Source: Candidatus Omnitrophota bacterium (GTDB taxonomy: Bacteria > Omnitrophota > Gorgyraeia > Gygaellales > Profunditerraquicolaceae). Taken from it: a stretch of DNA of 58,702 nucleotides. Of the stretch, positions 32,757 through 40,330 are shown piece after piece; the stretch's first letter is position 1, and every line of letters begins with the position of its first letter. The stretch is taken from positions 1-58,702 of the forward strand of contig JAQUMX010000008.1 in NCBI GenBank assembly GCA_028717885.1, in the 5' to 3' direction. The notes below the pieces were generated by a model. That model was given only the letters and a program-made list of their open reading frames with translations. It did not search any database and was not told where the DNA came from. The translations under genes and the position numbers were made by a program.

Positions 32757-33758
32757 TTACCCCACTCTGCCGGATCTCATTTGATTCATTATTTCACTAA
32801 AAAATCCACAGATTATTCCGCTTGCCATTACTAAGTTATCAAAAAAAGTCACAAAAATTGAAGTAATCAAAAAATATATGTTCTTTTCTCGGGCTAAAAA
32901 TACAAAAAACTTGATATTTGATAGTAACCAAATCAAGCACATTATAGAAGTAATTAACCTGGTTGAAGTTCCGAAAACAGTCATCATAATTAAGACGGTA
33001 ATGGGGTAAATAAGGATTATGCTCATAAGTTGTTCTTTCGGTGCATGACAATAACCTGTATCATGTTTACCAAGTTGTTTCCATCCTTTATATCTGACAA
33101 ATATTTTAGCCCAGTCAAACGGGATCTGAAAATCATTTATCACAAAAGAAACTAGGCTATATTTCTTAAGATGAACCACTTCAAGGTCTTTTAAGAAAAA
33201 GATTTGTTTTCCGCTTAAAAAAATCCGCTGCCCCCGCTCTGTATCATCTGTTATAACTCCCTCGCATATGACTACGGCTGCTTTTGCCTTTACTGCATTA
33301 ATATCGCCTTGTAAAAAAGTTATCCGTGAAGGCAATTTACTTAACCTGTAATGCATATATAGATTTTTATATTGGCTAAAAAAATCGGGATTGGGATGTT
33401 CTTTTGACACAAGGCCGACTACAGCATCCGCTTCGGGGTGCCGCATAAAAAAATCGTTAATCCTGGAAAGGGTATCCTGGCGGACTATGTTGTCAGAATC
33501 AGTAAAAACTAAAATATCTCCTTTAGCCTCTTTTATACCTACATTGTGCGCGGTTGTCCGACCACACCTCTGGTCTAATTCTATAACTTTATCGGCATAT
33601 TTTCTTGCTATTGTAACCGTTTCATCCTGGCTATTAGCATCAATTACTATTAATTCATAATCATGGTAAGTTGATAGCCGGATAGCTTCAAGGCATCGGC
33701 CAATTTCATTATCCTTTGCCCTATTATAAACAGAAATTATTATTGATAAGTGTGGCAT
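32757..33758 (-). CDS. Family 2 glycosyltransferase with C-terminal membrane segments
   Basis: The 333-aa protein starts MPHLSIIISVYNRAKDNEIG. It has YELIVIDANSQDETVTIARK, the DxD-type motif ILVFTDSDNIVRQDTLSRIN and GRTTAHNVGIKEAKGD, all GT-A family 2. Hydrophobic stretches near 248-270, 275-295 and 300-325 would anchor it in the membrane. It likely transfers a sugar to a lipid-linked or surface glycan. Composition is AT-rich compared with the core genes. With the FkbM gene upstream it forms a two-gene module between tRNA remnant B and tRNA-Phe. Confidence 0.87.
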   Translation of the reverse strand: MPHLSIIISVYNRAKDNEIGRCLEAIRLSTYHDYELIVIDANSQDETVTIARKYADKVIELDQRCGRTTAHNVGIKEAKGDILVFTDSDNIVRQDTLSRINDFFMRHPEADAVVGLVSKEHPNPDFFSQYKNLYMHYRLSKLPSRITFLQGDINAVKAKAAVVICEGVITDDTERGQRIFLSGKQIFFLKDLEVVHLKKYSLVSFVINDFQIPFDWAKIFVRYKGWKQLGKHDTGYCHAPKEQLMSIILIYPITVLIMMTVFGTSTRLITSIMCLIWLLSNIKFFVFLAREKNIYFLITSIFVTFFDNLVMASGIICGFFSEIMNQMRSGRVG

Positions 33759-33805
33759 GCAGGTTTTTTATAAACAAAATTCGGTCAAATTAACATTTGC
33801 CCATT

Positions 33806-34594
33806 TCAATTATCAAGCTTAGTATATATGTCCCCCATAGATATTCCTTTTGGGAGAGAAAGAAGGGCTTTCCTTATTTCCTCGATATTAAACCATTCCG
33901 GTGAAACTAATTCCATTGTTTCGTCAATAGAATAATTAAAATTTCTCACGCCGATACCAAAGAGGTACTGAATGCAATTTAATGCTATATCGACACACTC
34001 GCTGTTAAATTCAAAACTCATATACTTAACCGGTTTTGATAAACCTTTGATAACCTCTAACTCATACCCCTCAACATCAATTTTACAGAATGTCGGTTTG
34101 CCGTAATTCCTAATCAGTTCATCTAAAGTAATAATATGCACTTTTTCTCGACCGCGCCAATTAAATACAGAAAATCTTCGGCTATTCTTCATTATATTTA
34201 TCCATTCCTTAGAGATTGAAGAAGATCGATAGTTATCGCAAAGCATTAGTTCGGTTGTGCCGAGCTTCTCCCCGCAGGCCATTTTAACTAATTTAACTTT
34301 ATTGTTTTTTTCGAATTGTTTCTGTAGCTGTTGCATACAATAATCTTGGGGCTCAACTGCAACAACCTGAGCCCCTAATTCTAGAAAGATTTTTGTCTTA
34401 CTGCCTACATTTGCCCCGATATCAAAGCATAAATCCCCTTTGTTAATAAAGTTTGCATAAAAACTTAGTATTTTGTTTTTGCGAAAAAAATACCTGAGCT
34501 GATTTTCGGCATAGATAAAACACTTGTACGCCCCGGGGATCTTGAGTGCTATTTTTTTTAATAAACGGAGTTCGGCAAGAGAGAATTTCTTCAT
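33806..34594 (-). CDS. FkbM family SAM-dependent methyltransferase
   Basis: The 262-aa protein has GDLCFDIGANVGSKTKIFLE (SAM motif I) near 52-71, VVAVEPQDYCMQQLQKQFEK and the FkbM hallmark FCKIDVEGYELEVIKGL near 174-190. FkbM methyltransferases O-methylate sugars or polyketides; next to a family 2 glycosyltransferase, methylation of a surface glycan is plausible. It is AT-rich. The 208-nt gap to the tRNA-Phe gene (34595-34802) holds AT-rich sequence and a weak hairpin with a T-run near 34768-34787; no clear promoter is visible. Confidence 0.87.
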   Translation of the reverse strand: MKKFSLAELRLLKKIALKIPGAYKCFIYAENQLRYFFRKNKILSFYANFINKGDLCFDIGANVGSKTKIFLELGAQVVAVEPQDYCMQQLQKQFEKNNKVKLVKMACGEKLGTTELMLCDNYRSSSISKEWINIMKNSRRFSVFNWRGREKVHIITLDELIRNYGKPTFCKIDVEGYELEVIKGLSKPVKYMSFEFNSECVDIALNCIQYLFGIGVRNFNYSIDETMELVSPEWFNIEEIRKALLSLPKGISMGDIYTKLDN

Positions 34595-34802
34595 ATTATT
34601 CGCTAAATTTGCTCTATATATCCACAGCCAAATATCGCCTTTTGATCTTACATTAGTAATAATATTATCACCGAAGCCATTACTGTCAGCATAGAATGAT
34701 CCACCGAATCTAAAACGAAAAAAAACGTAACCGCTTTAAAAATCAGACAATTACGCTTAGCTTAAAAAAGAGAGTTGTGGAAATTCTCCTTAAATATCAA
34801 AA

Positions 34803-34874
34803 TGCCGAGGGAGGGAATCGGACCCCCCACGCCGGCCTTTTCAGGGCCGCGCTCTACCACTGAGCTACCTCGGC
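34803..34874 (-). tRNA. tRNA-Phe (GAA)
   Basis: GCCGAGG pairs with CCTCGGC, A73 follows, and CCA is not encoded. The anticodon arm is CGGCC-CTGAAAA-GGCCG. The T-arm is GGGGG-TCCGATT-CCCTC, in which position 55 is C instead of the near-universal U. Copies of its 3' end lie at 32695 and 30343, and a copy of its 5' end lies at 34913. Confidence 0.88.
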
Positions 34875-34912
34875 TATTAACTTATTGGCGAATCCCCCGC
34901 GTTTTTCGGGGG

Positions 34913-34926
34913 AGAGCTACCTCGGC
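34913..34926 (-). repeat. tRNA-Phe 5'-end duplicate D, overlapping the pssA stop
   Basis: AGCCGAGGTAGCTC (minus strand) is identical to the tRNA-Phe 5' end plus one flanking base (34862-34875). Between the two copies is a 37-nt spacer with a CCCCCG/CGGGGG hairpin. The TAG in this copy is the stop codon of pssA. Confidence 0.75.
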
Positions 34927-35636
34927 TTAAATGTAAGCAATTTTACCATAAACGGAGAAAATATCAAGTAGATTAGGAAGATCGCAAAGATGCCAATCTC
35001 AGGTAAAAAAACGCCGGTAATCCAGTAAAAACCGGCAATACTAAGGCCCACAGCCGCTAAAACAGCCAAAAGGGCCATCCTGGAACGCGAAAGAACCTCC
35101 TTGACGTAATCTAAATTCAGGTATTTTACCTTTGAAACCATTAACACCGCCAGCAACAAAACTAACAAAACAAAAATTCCCGAAGGAGGCAGCTGCGTGT
35201 ATCTGCGGTAAATTAAGATAAATGCGGCTAACGCGCCGCCGCTTACGGTAGTAGGCAATCCCAAAAAGTAGTTTTTTAATTCTTCCTTGGCAGTGATGTT
35301 ATATTTAGCCAGCCGAAATACGCTGCAGCATAAGTAAACGAATAAGGCTAAAGTAGCCCAGAAATGGAAATGTTGGTAAATAAAAACATAACCCAGGATA
35401 CTCGGGGCAACGCCAAAAGAAATCACATCTACCAAAGAATCCAATTCTTCCCCGAAAGAGCTGGGTGCGGGGTTCTTCCTTGCTACCTGGCCGTCTAACC
35501 CGTCAAAAATTACGGAGCAAATAATTGCCCAGCTGGCAAAAGTAAAATGCGACTCCAGGGAAAAAATAATCGAAACAAAACCGCCGAATAAACTTAAGCC
35601 CGTAAGCAAATTGGCTGCAAAATTATAATAATTCAT
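34917..35636 (-). CDS. pssA: CDP-diacylglycerol-serine O-phosphatidyltransferase
   Basis: The 239-aa membrane protein carries the CDP-alcohol phosphotransferase motif split as FDGLDGQVARK and SSFGEELDSLVDVISFG (DGxxAR..G...D...D). Seven to eight hydrophobic segments follow. I start it at MNYYNFAANLL (35636), where the ATG overlaps the stop of the 44-aa gene (ATGA); the longer upstream frame is the other genes read out of phase. It makes phosphatidylserine, precursor of phosphatidylethanolamine. The last codons KPR-stop lie in the duplicated tRNA-Phe 5' fragment. Confidence 0.9.
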   Translation of the reverse strand: MNYYNFAANLLTGLSLFGGFVSIIFSLESHFTFASWAIICSVIFDGLDGQVARKNPAPSSFGEELDSLVDVISFGVAPSILGYVFIYQHFHFWATLALFVYLCCSVFRLAKYNITAKEELKNYFLGLPTTVSGGALAAFILIYRRYTQLPPSGIFVLLVLLLAVLMVSKVKYLNLDYVKEVLSRSRMALLAVLAAVGLSIAGFYWITGVFLPEIGIFAIFLIYLIFSPFMVKLLTFKPR

Positions 35637-35767
35637 CTTACCTCTCCCATCATTTTTGTGTAGAAATCTTCTGCTGCTCCTACTGCGCCGCCAATGATAA
35701 AAGGCAAACATCCCGAAGAAAAACATGACAAAAATGAAAGTGCGGCGGCAAAAATGATTTTCCTCAC
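35633..35767 (-). CDS. Tiny predicted lipoprotein or secreted peptide (44 aa)
   Basis: A GTG at 35767, preceded by AAGGA at about 6 nt, opens a 44-residue frame beginning with a signal-like segment RKIIFAAALSFLSCFSSGC and ending FYTKMMGEVR. Cys19 or so could be a lipidation site, though the lipobox is not ideal. Its GTG overlaps the stop of the preceding 34-aa gene (GTGA) and its stop overlaps the pssA start (ATGA), a strong sign of coupled translation. The function is unknown. Confidence 0.5.
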   Translation of the reverse strand: MRKIIFAAALSFLSCFSSGCLPFIIGGAVGAAEDFYTKMMGEVR

Positions 35768-35868
35768 TTTAGTTCCTTCTTGGAAAATACCCTGGTAAAA
35801 CAAAAAACCGCAAGCGCTAAAATCATCCCCCAGGAAATAAAAAGGAAAAACCATCCGCCTACGCTCAT
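35764..35868 (-). CDS. MetS-like small subunit of NSS transporter (34 aa)
   Basis: The frame starts at an ATG (35868) overlapping the transporter stop (ATGA) and encodes MSVGGWFFLFISWG followed by MILALAVFCFTRVF and SKKELK. It is one membrane helix with a short basic tail. Small one-helix proteins of this type (MetS and relatives) follow many NSS-family transporters and are required by some. The pairing here, rather than sequence alone, supports the call. Confidence 0.65.
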   Translation of the reverse strand: MSVGGWFFLFISWGMILALAVFCFTRVFSKKELK

Positions 35869-37427
35869 TTTGCTTGTCCTGCTTTCTTTCTTCTGCCCCA
35901 GGCAATTTTTACTAATACGGCTAAAAGTAACAATATAGCAAATAGCCCTATACGCGTGCCAAGGATAAAAGGCTGGTTAGCCGCAGATACATTTTTCATA
36001 AAAATGATCGGCAGCCATTCCTGCCAGAGCCACATTCCCAGGATAAAAAATAAAAATAACGGCGTAATATATTTAATAATGAATTTATAAAATTTAGGCA
36101 CCCGCATATCCGCGCCTTTATGAATCTCGTCCCAAGCCTTCTCCATCCCGAATACCCAGGCAAAAAGGATAGTTTCGATAGTAGCGAATAAAACCAAAAA
36201 GAAAGTCCCACCCCAGAAATCCAACTCATCAACTACTCCCCGGCTTAAGAAGAAAACCGCCGGTTGGCAAAGGACAAAGGAAATAACCGCGAATATAGAA
36301 ACTGCTTTTTTACGGTTAATTTCAAATTCGTCTTCTAAAAACGCTACTGCCGGCTGGGCAAGAGAGACCGAAGAAGTAATTCCCGCAAGAAACAAAAGGA
36401 AAAACCAGCAAAAACCTAAAATCGGGGCTAAAGGTAATTTATTCAATACCAAAGGTGTTGTAACAAACCCTAAATTAAATACTCCGGAACGCGCAATTGA
36501 CTGAATATCTACCGGCCCAAAAAACACAAAGGCAGCCGGAATAACGATACTGCCGCCTAAAATTACTTCTGCTACTTCATTGGTACTGGCGGCAGTTAAA
36601 CCGGAAAGTACCACATCATCGCCCTTAGAAAGATAACTCGCGTAGGTTAAAATCACGCCTATCCCTACACTTAAAGTAAAAAATATTTGGCCTGCTGCTT
36701 CCAGCCAGACTTTAGCTGATTTTAAAGCCGAGAAATCCGGATTCCATAAAAACCCAAAACCATTGGCGATATTCCAGTCAGGCCTATTCGTGTCAGGCGC
36801 GCCTAAAGTCAATACCCTGATCAATAAAACCAGCCCGAAAACAAATAAAAGCGGCATTGCCCATTTGCAAAGCCGCTCAATCCCGCCTTTAATCCCGTAA
36901 TAAATTACCCAGGTATTCAGGATAAAAGTAACCAGGAAGAAAAAATAAGCCGGGGCAAAACTGCTAAAGAACTGGTTTTTTTCCAACCCCTGAAATCCGC
37001 TTAAAAAACTTTGCATGGTTTGCTGGTCGGCGATCTTGCCATACTTTCCGGCAATAGCGAAAAAACTGTAGGCTAACGTCCATGACTCTATATAGGTATA
37101 ATATATAAATATTACTAAGGGGCCAAATATGCCGATTACCCCAAAATATTTAATGAACCGGTTCTTTTGCCAGACGCTATGAAAAATCCCCGGGGCTGTC
37201 CCGTGTTCAAATCCTCCGCCATAACGGCCCAAGGTCCACTCTATCCACATCAGCGGTATCCCTAGTAAAAATAAAGAGATAAAATAAGGGATCATAAAGG
37301 CTCCGCCCCCGTTTGCCGCCGCCTTTGCCGGGAACCTCAAAAAATTACCCAGGCCGATGGCAGAACCGGCTACCGCCATAATTATCCCTAAGCGCGAACC
37401 CCAGCTATCCCTTTTCTTTTGCGCCAT
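35865..37427 (-). CDS. Sodium-dependent transporter, NSS/SNF family
   Basis: The 520-aa protein has about 12 membrane segments and the NSS start WGSRLGIIMAVAGSAIGLGN, then FLRFPAKAAANGGGAFMIPY. This is the Na+ and substrate-binding helix 1 seen in LeuT. IEWTLGRYGGGFEHGTAPG and a helix-6 region (AAGQIFFTLSVGIGVILTYA) are also typical. It likely imports an amino acid with Na+, which fits the Na+-coupled energetics suggested by the Mrp genes. It overlaps the hydrogenase protease gene by 23 nt at its start and the 34-aa gene by 4 nt at its end. Confidence 0.93.
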   Translation of the reverse strand: MAQKKRDSWGSRLGIIMAVAGSAIGLGNFLRFPAKAAANGGGAFMIPYFISLFLLGIPLMWIEWTLGRYGGGFEHGTAPGIFHSVWQKNRFIKYFGVIGIFGPLVIFIYYTYIESWTLAYSFFAIAGKYGKIADQQTMQSFLSGFQGLEKNQFFSSFAPAYFFFLVTFILNTWVIYYGIKGGIERLCKWAMPLLFVFGLVLLIRVLTLGAPDTNRPDWNIANGFGFLWNPDFSALKSAKVWLEAAGQIFFTLSVGIGVILTYASYLSKGDDVVLSGLTAASTNEVAEVILGGSIVIPAAFVFFGPVDIQSIARSGVFNLGFVTTPLVLNKLPLAPILGFCWFFLLFLAGITSSVSLAQPAVAFLEDEFEINRKKAVSIFAVISFVLCQPAVFFLSRGVVDELDFWGGTFFLVLFATIETILFAWVFGMEKAWDEIHKGADMRVPKFYKFIIKYITPLFLFFILGMWLWQEWLPIIFMKNVSAANQPFILGTRIGLFAILLLLAVLVKIAWGRRKKAGQAK

Positions 37428-37878
37428 TGAATAACCCTTCCAATTCTTCTAAAGTTTGAGCGATTTCAGGGCTGATTTTATCCCCGAAAGAAATTGACTT
37501 TGGCTGGACAATTAAAATAATTATATCCGCCTTGATATGGCTTTGCAAGTAATTTATCGTTAAGGATAGCGACGCATTATGCGTAGAATACAAATTTACC
37601 GTCTTAACTTCTTCCCCTTCCAGAATACGGTATTCACCGGGCTTGCCCCCAAAATCCGCAGCATCGATGATCACCACATTATCCGGGTTATCTCTGATGA
37701 TCTTTCCCAGGTAATTCTCCGGAGTGCTTGCGGCATCATAAACAATAAAGGGGGCTTTTCCTTGCAGGCGGATGGCGAGCAAAGAACCTAAAGCATCGTC
37801 GCTCTTCAGGCTATTGCCGATACCCAATATTACCACTCTACCCTTAAGGTGGGCTTTAAGATGTTCAAAAAATTCCAT
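37405..37878 (-). CDS. Hydrogenase maturation protease (HycI-like)
   Basis: The 157-aa protein has the family start VVILGIGNSLKSDDALGSLL, with the conserved Asp, and IIDAADFGGKPGEYRIL with the second metal-binding Asp. A later His (STHNASLSL) matches the HycI pattern. These proteases clip the C-terminus of [NiFe] hydrogenase large subunits after Ni insertion. The likely target is the large subunit encoded about 11.7 kb away at 49127-50323, which has about 40 residues after its last Cys motif. It starts 1 nt overlapping the upstream lipoprotein gene. Confidence 0.88.
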   Translation of the reverse strand: MEFFEHLKAHLKGRVVILGIGNSLKSDDALGSLLAIRLQGKAPFIVYDAASTPENYLGKIIRDNPDNVVIIDAADFGGKPGEYRILEGEEVKTVNLYSTHNASLSLTINYLQSHIKADIIILIVQPKSISFGDKISPEIAQTLEELEGLFNGAKEKG

Positions 37879-38309
37879 TATTGCTGCGGGGCAGTTGAAT
37901 TTTCCTCTATGGGGTTTAAATACATGGTCAATTTCGCAAATAACCTTAAGCCGATAAGGTCCCTGGCATAAGTACTGGGGGAAGAGACTTCAACCTGGGT
38001 ATTATCGGCGTCAATTACTTTAAAAAATACCCCTACGGGTGTCGTGTCCTGTTCCGAGACAAAAACTGCGATCATCTTGTTCTTCTTATCCTTGGCAAAA
38101 AGGAAGGTATTAATATCCTTCAAGCTTACCAATGATTTTTCATAACAGGTATCGAAATCAAAGTTAAAGATTTGTTTTATCGCTTCCGGCCGCGAGGCTT
38201 CGACACTACTGGTGGAAGTGCCTAACAATTCCCGGGCTCCTTTTTCCAAAAGAGCGCATCCGCTAATAAAAACAGTGCTCAAGATAACCGTAATAATGAA
38301 TTTATTCAT
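37878..38309 (-). CDS. Predicted lipoprotein
   Basis: The 143-aa protein has a signal peptide MNKFIITVILSTVFISGC with lipidation at Cys18. The mature domain is small and mixed (NFDFDTCYEKSLVSLKDINT, later AVFVSEQDTTPVGVFFKVID), resembling small envelope lipoproteins of unknown role. It lies 13 nt after the patatin fusion gene and overlaps the HycI-like start by one base. Confidence 0.78.
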   Translation of the reverse strand: MNKFIITVILSTVFISGCALLEKGARELLGTSTSSVEASRPEAIKQIFNFDFDTCYEKSLVSLKDINTFLFAKDKKNKMIAVFVSEQDTTPVGVFFKVIDADNTQVEVSSPSTYARDLIGLRLFAKLTMYLNPIEENSTAPQQ

Positions 38310-38322
38310 AGCTTCTCCTTCT

Positions 38323-40329
38323 TTATTCGTTAATTACCTGCCAAATCTTATCCAAATTTTTACGCGCCTCTTCTTCCCCTCTTCTGGCAAACTCGCTTGA
38401 GCGGTGCAATTCCAGCCAATGCATGCCGCTGGTATCTGGATGCAAAACTACATCCGCCAGCTGTACTTCTTTTTCCACTAATTCTGCCTGCATTACTTCG
38501 ATACTGCTAAAAATGATATCCAGGATATTTGTCTTAAACCTTTCTTTCAGGTATTTTTTCAAATTAAACCATTCTCTCTTTTTTACTGCCTCGTAAGTTA
38601 CAGACAGCTGCTCTTTGATCTTTTCATATTGGCTGACAATATCACTGCGGCAGGGCGTTACATTGACCGCAATAATTTTTCGTACCCCCATTTTAAAAAG
38701 TATCTCTGTAGGCAATGGGGTAATGATCCCACCGTCCAACAATAACCCCTGGGCAAAAGAAAACGGCCTGAATACCCCGGGCATGGCGCAACTAGCCATT
38801 AATGCTTCGACCAGCGGGCCCTCATCGAAAATCTTGGATTCTTTCTTACGCACATCGCTGGCTACCACTTTTAACGGAAGGCGCACATCATAAAAAGTTT
38901 TGTCTCCTAAATATTTCTTTAAGAAATGGTACATTTTATTGCCCTTAATGAACCCTAATGACGGAAAGGTAAAATCCGCCAGGCTCCACATGAATTTTGG
39001 CTCTCTAAATTCCCGGGTAATCTCCATGATTTCTGCGCTGGACCTGCCGGTAGCCCAAAGGCTGGCGATAATCGCTCCGATAGAAGCTCCGGAAATGACA
39101 TCAATAGGGATTTTTTGTTCTTCAATTACTTTCAAGACCCCGATATGGCAAAAACCGTACCCCATCCCCACCCCTAAAGCCAGCCCCACGCAGGAATCGC
39201 TTGCCTGCCGGGAAATCCTTCTTATTGCCTTGGCATATTCACTATCAGCGTCCTCCAAAACCAACCTATCTTTAGCCACTAACCCCATCTTCGGCAAAGT
39301 AGCAAATATTGCCGAACCCAAGAATTCCTTCTGCTCAACGCAGCTAATTTTCGATAATTTATATTCGTTAATGATAATTTTAATTTTTGTTTCCGGAAAA
39401 TTAAATTCTGCTTTTAACCTTTCCACCAGGTGGTGGGTACGCTTAAGGTCAATGCATTCAGGGCTGCTTAAGAGATGGATAAAATCAGACTGGTTAAGCA
39501 CGCTAAAAACAAAATTATCCATCGCCGCAGGAAGGTCCAAAATGATATAATGATAGTCGTTAACCAGGTTACTTAAAATGGCGTTGAGCTTTTTCCGGCA
39601 GGCATCGTCCTCTGCCTGGTAATTTAAACAAAACAGGTCAACCCCGAATTTACTTGCTAAAATATAATTCTTTGCTTCCCGGACATCGCTCTTCGCCTTA
39701 TCCTCCAGGGCAAAAACCTTCGGGCTATCATCAATCTCCAATTTTTTCGGCAAGCTATGTATTTTTTCCCCAGAGGCTATATCCAGGACGATTACCGATT
39801 TCCGGGTCTCTTTCTTAAGACTCAGCGCCAGGTTTAAAGCATAAATGGTTTTGCCGGCATGGGAATAAGAGCTGTAGACCGAGAAAATCGTGCTCTCAAA
39901 AATGCTCTTCTGGTGCAGGTCTTTATTCTTCAGGCGCCGGCAAAGCGTACGGCTTAGGTCAACAGCTAAAACCGGAACCTGTTTTATAATCAAGTCAAAA
40001 TCGGCCTTGCTTATTACCAATAACGCGCAATCATTGATTGCTTTTGCGCTGACAGAATGCGGCTCGCCGGTAAGCAAAGAAATAATCCCGAAGTATTTTC
40101 CGCGGTGCAAATATTCCAAAGGCTTTTCGTTGCCGTTTAAATCCTTGGTATAAATCAAAATCCTGCCCAAGATTAAACAATAAAAAGCATCGGGCGGAGC
40201 GCCTTCTTCATAGACAATCTGCCCCTTTTTGTATTCCACGATCCTGCTTTTCTGCAAAAGCAACGCCTTCTCTTTCCGATTCAAAGCCATGAACAGGGGG
40301 ATCTCTTGCAGGATTAAATCTTTTTCCAT
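38323..40329 (-). CDS. cNMP-binding + MinD/ParA-like + patatin-like phospholipase fusion
   Basis: The 668-aa protein has three parts. Residues about 10-130 form a cyclic-nucleotide-binding-type domain (GQIVYEEGAPPDAFYCLILG and then YFGIISLLTGEPHSVSAKA). Residues about 145-375 look like a MinD/CpaE fold with a degenerate P-loop (SHAGKTIYALNLALSLKK) and YHYIILDLPAAMDN. Residues about 383-560 form a patatin domain with the serine elbow VISGASIGAIIASLWATG and the catalytic Asp in LLLDGGIITPLP. Bacterial NTE/RssA-like lipases often carry cNMP domains; the MinD-like middle is unusual. It may hydrolyse phospholipids under nucleotide or positional control. Confidence 0.87.
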   Translation of the reverse strand: MEKDLILQEIPLFMALNRKEKALLLQKSRIVEYKKGQIVYEEGAPPDAFYCLILGRILIYTKDLNGNEKPLEYLHRGKYFGIISLLTGEPHSVSAKAINDCALLVISKADFDLIIKQVPVLAVDLSRTLCRRLKNKDLHQKSIFESTIFSVYSSYSHAGKTIYALNLALSLKKETRKSVIVLDIASGEKIHSLPKKLEIDDSPKVFALEDKAKSDVREAKNYILASKFGVDLFCLNYQAEDDACRKKLNAILSNLVNDYHYIILDLPAAMDNFVFSVLNQSDFIHLLSSPECIDLKRTHHLVERLKAEFNFPETKIKIIINEYKLSKISCVEQKEFLGSAIFATLPKMGLVAKDRLVLEDADSEYAKAIRRISRQASDSCVGLALGVGMGYGFCHIGVLKVIEEQKIPIDVISGASIGAIIASLWATGRSSAEIMEITREFREPKFMWSLADFTFPSLGFIKGNKMYHFLKKYLGDKTFYDVRLPLKVVASDVRKKESKIFDEGPLVEALMASCAMPGVFRPFSFAQGLLLDGGIITPLPTEILFKMGVRKIIAVNVTPCRSDIVSQYEKIKEQLSVTYEAVKKREWFNLKKYLKERFKTNILDIIFSSIEVMQAELVEKEVQLADVVLHPDTSGMHWLELHRSSEFARRGEEEARKNLDKIWQVINE

Positions 40330-40330
40330 A

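Noticed and set aside
32585-32800. 71-aa plus-strand open frame starting in the DUF134 promoter
   Set aside because: It reads through the terminator, the tRNA-Phe remnant and the end of the glycosyltransferase gene in antisense. Its PREGIGPPTPAF text is the known translation artefact of tRNA 3' ends.
38900-39550. 216-aa antisense open frame
   Set aside because: It is the antisense of the patatin-fusion gene, with no start signals and no domain match.
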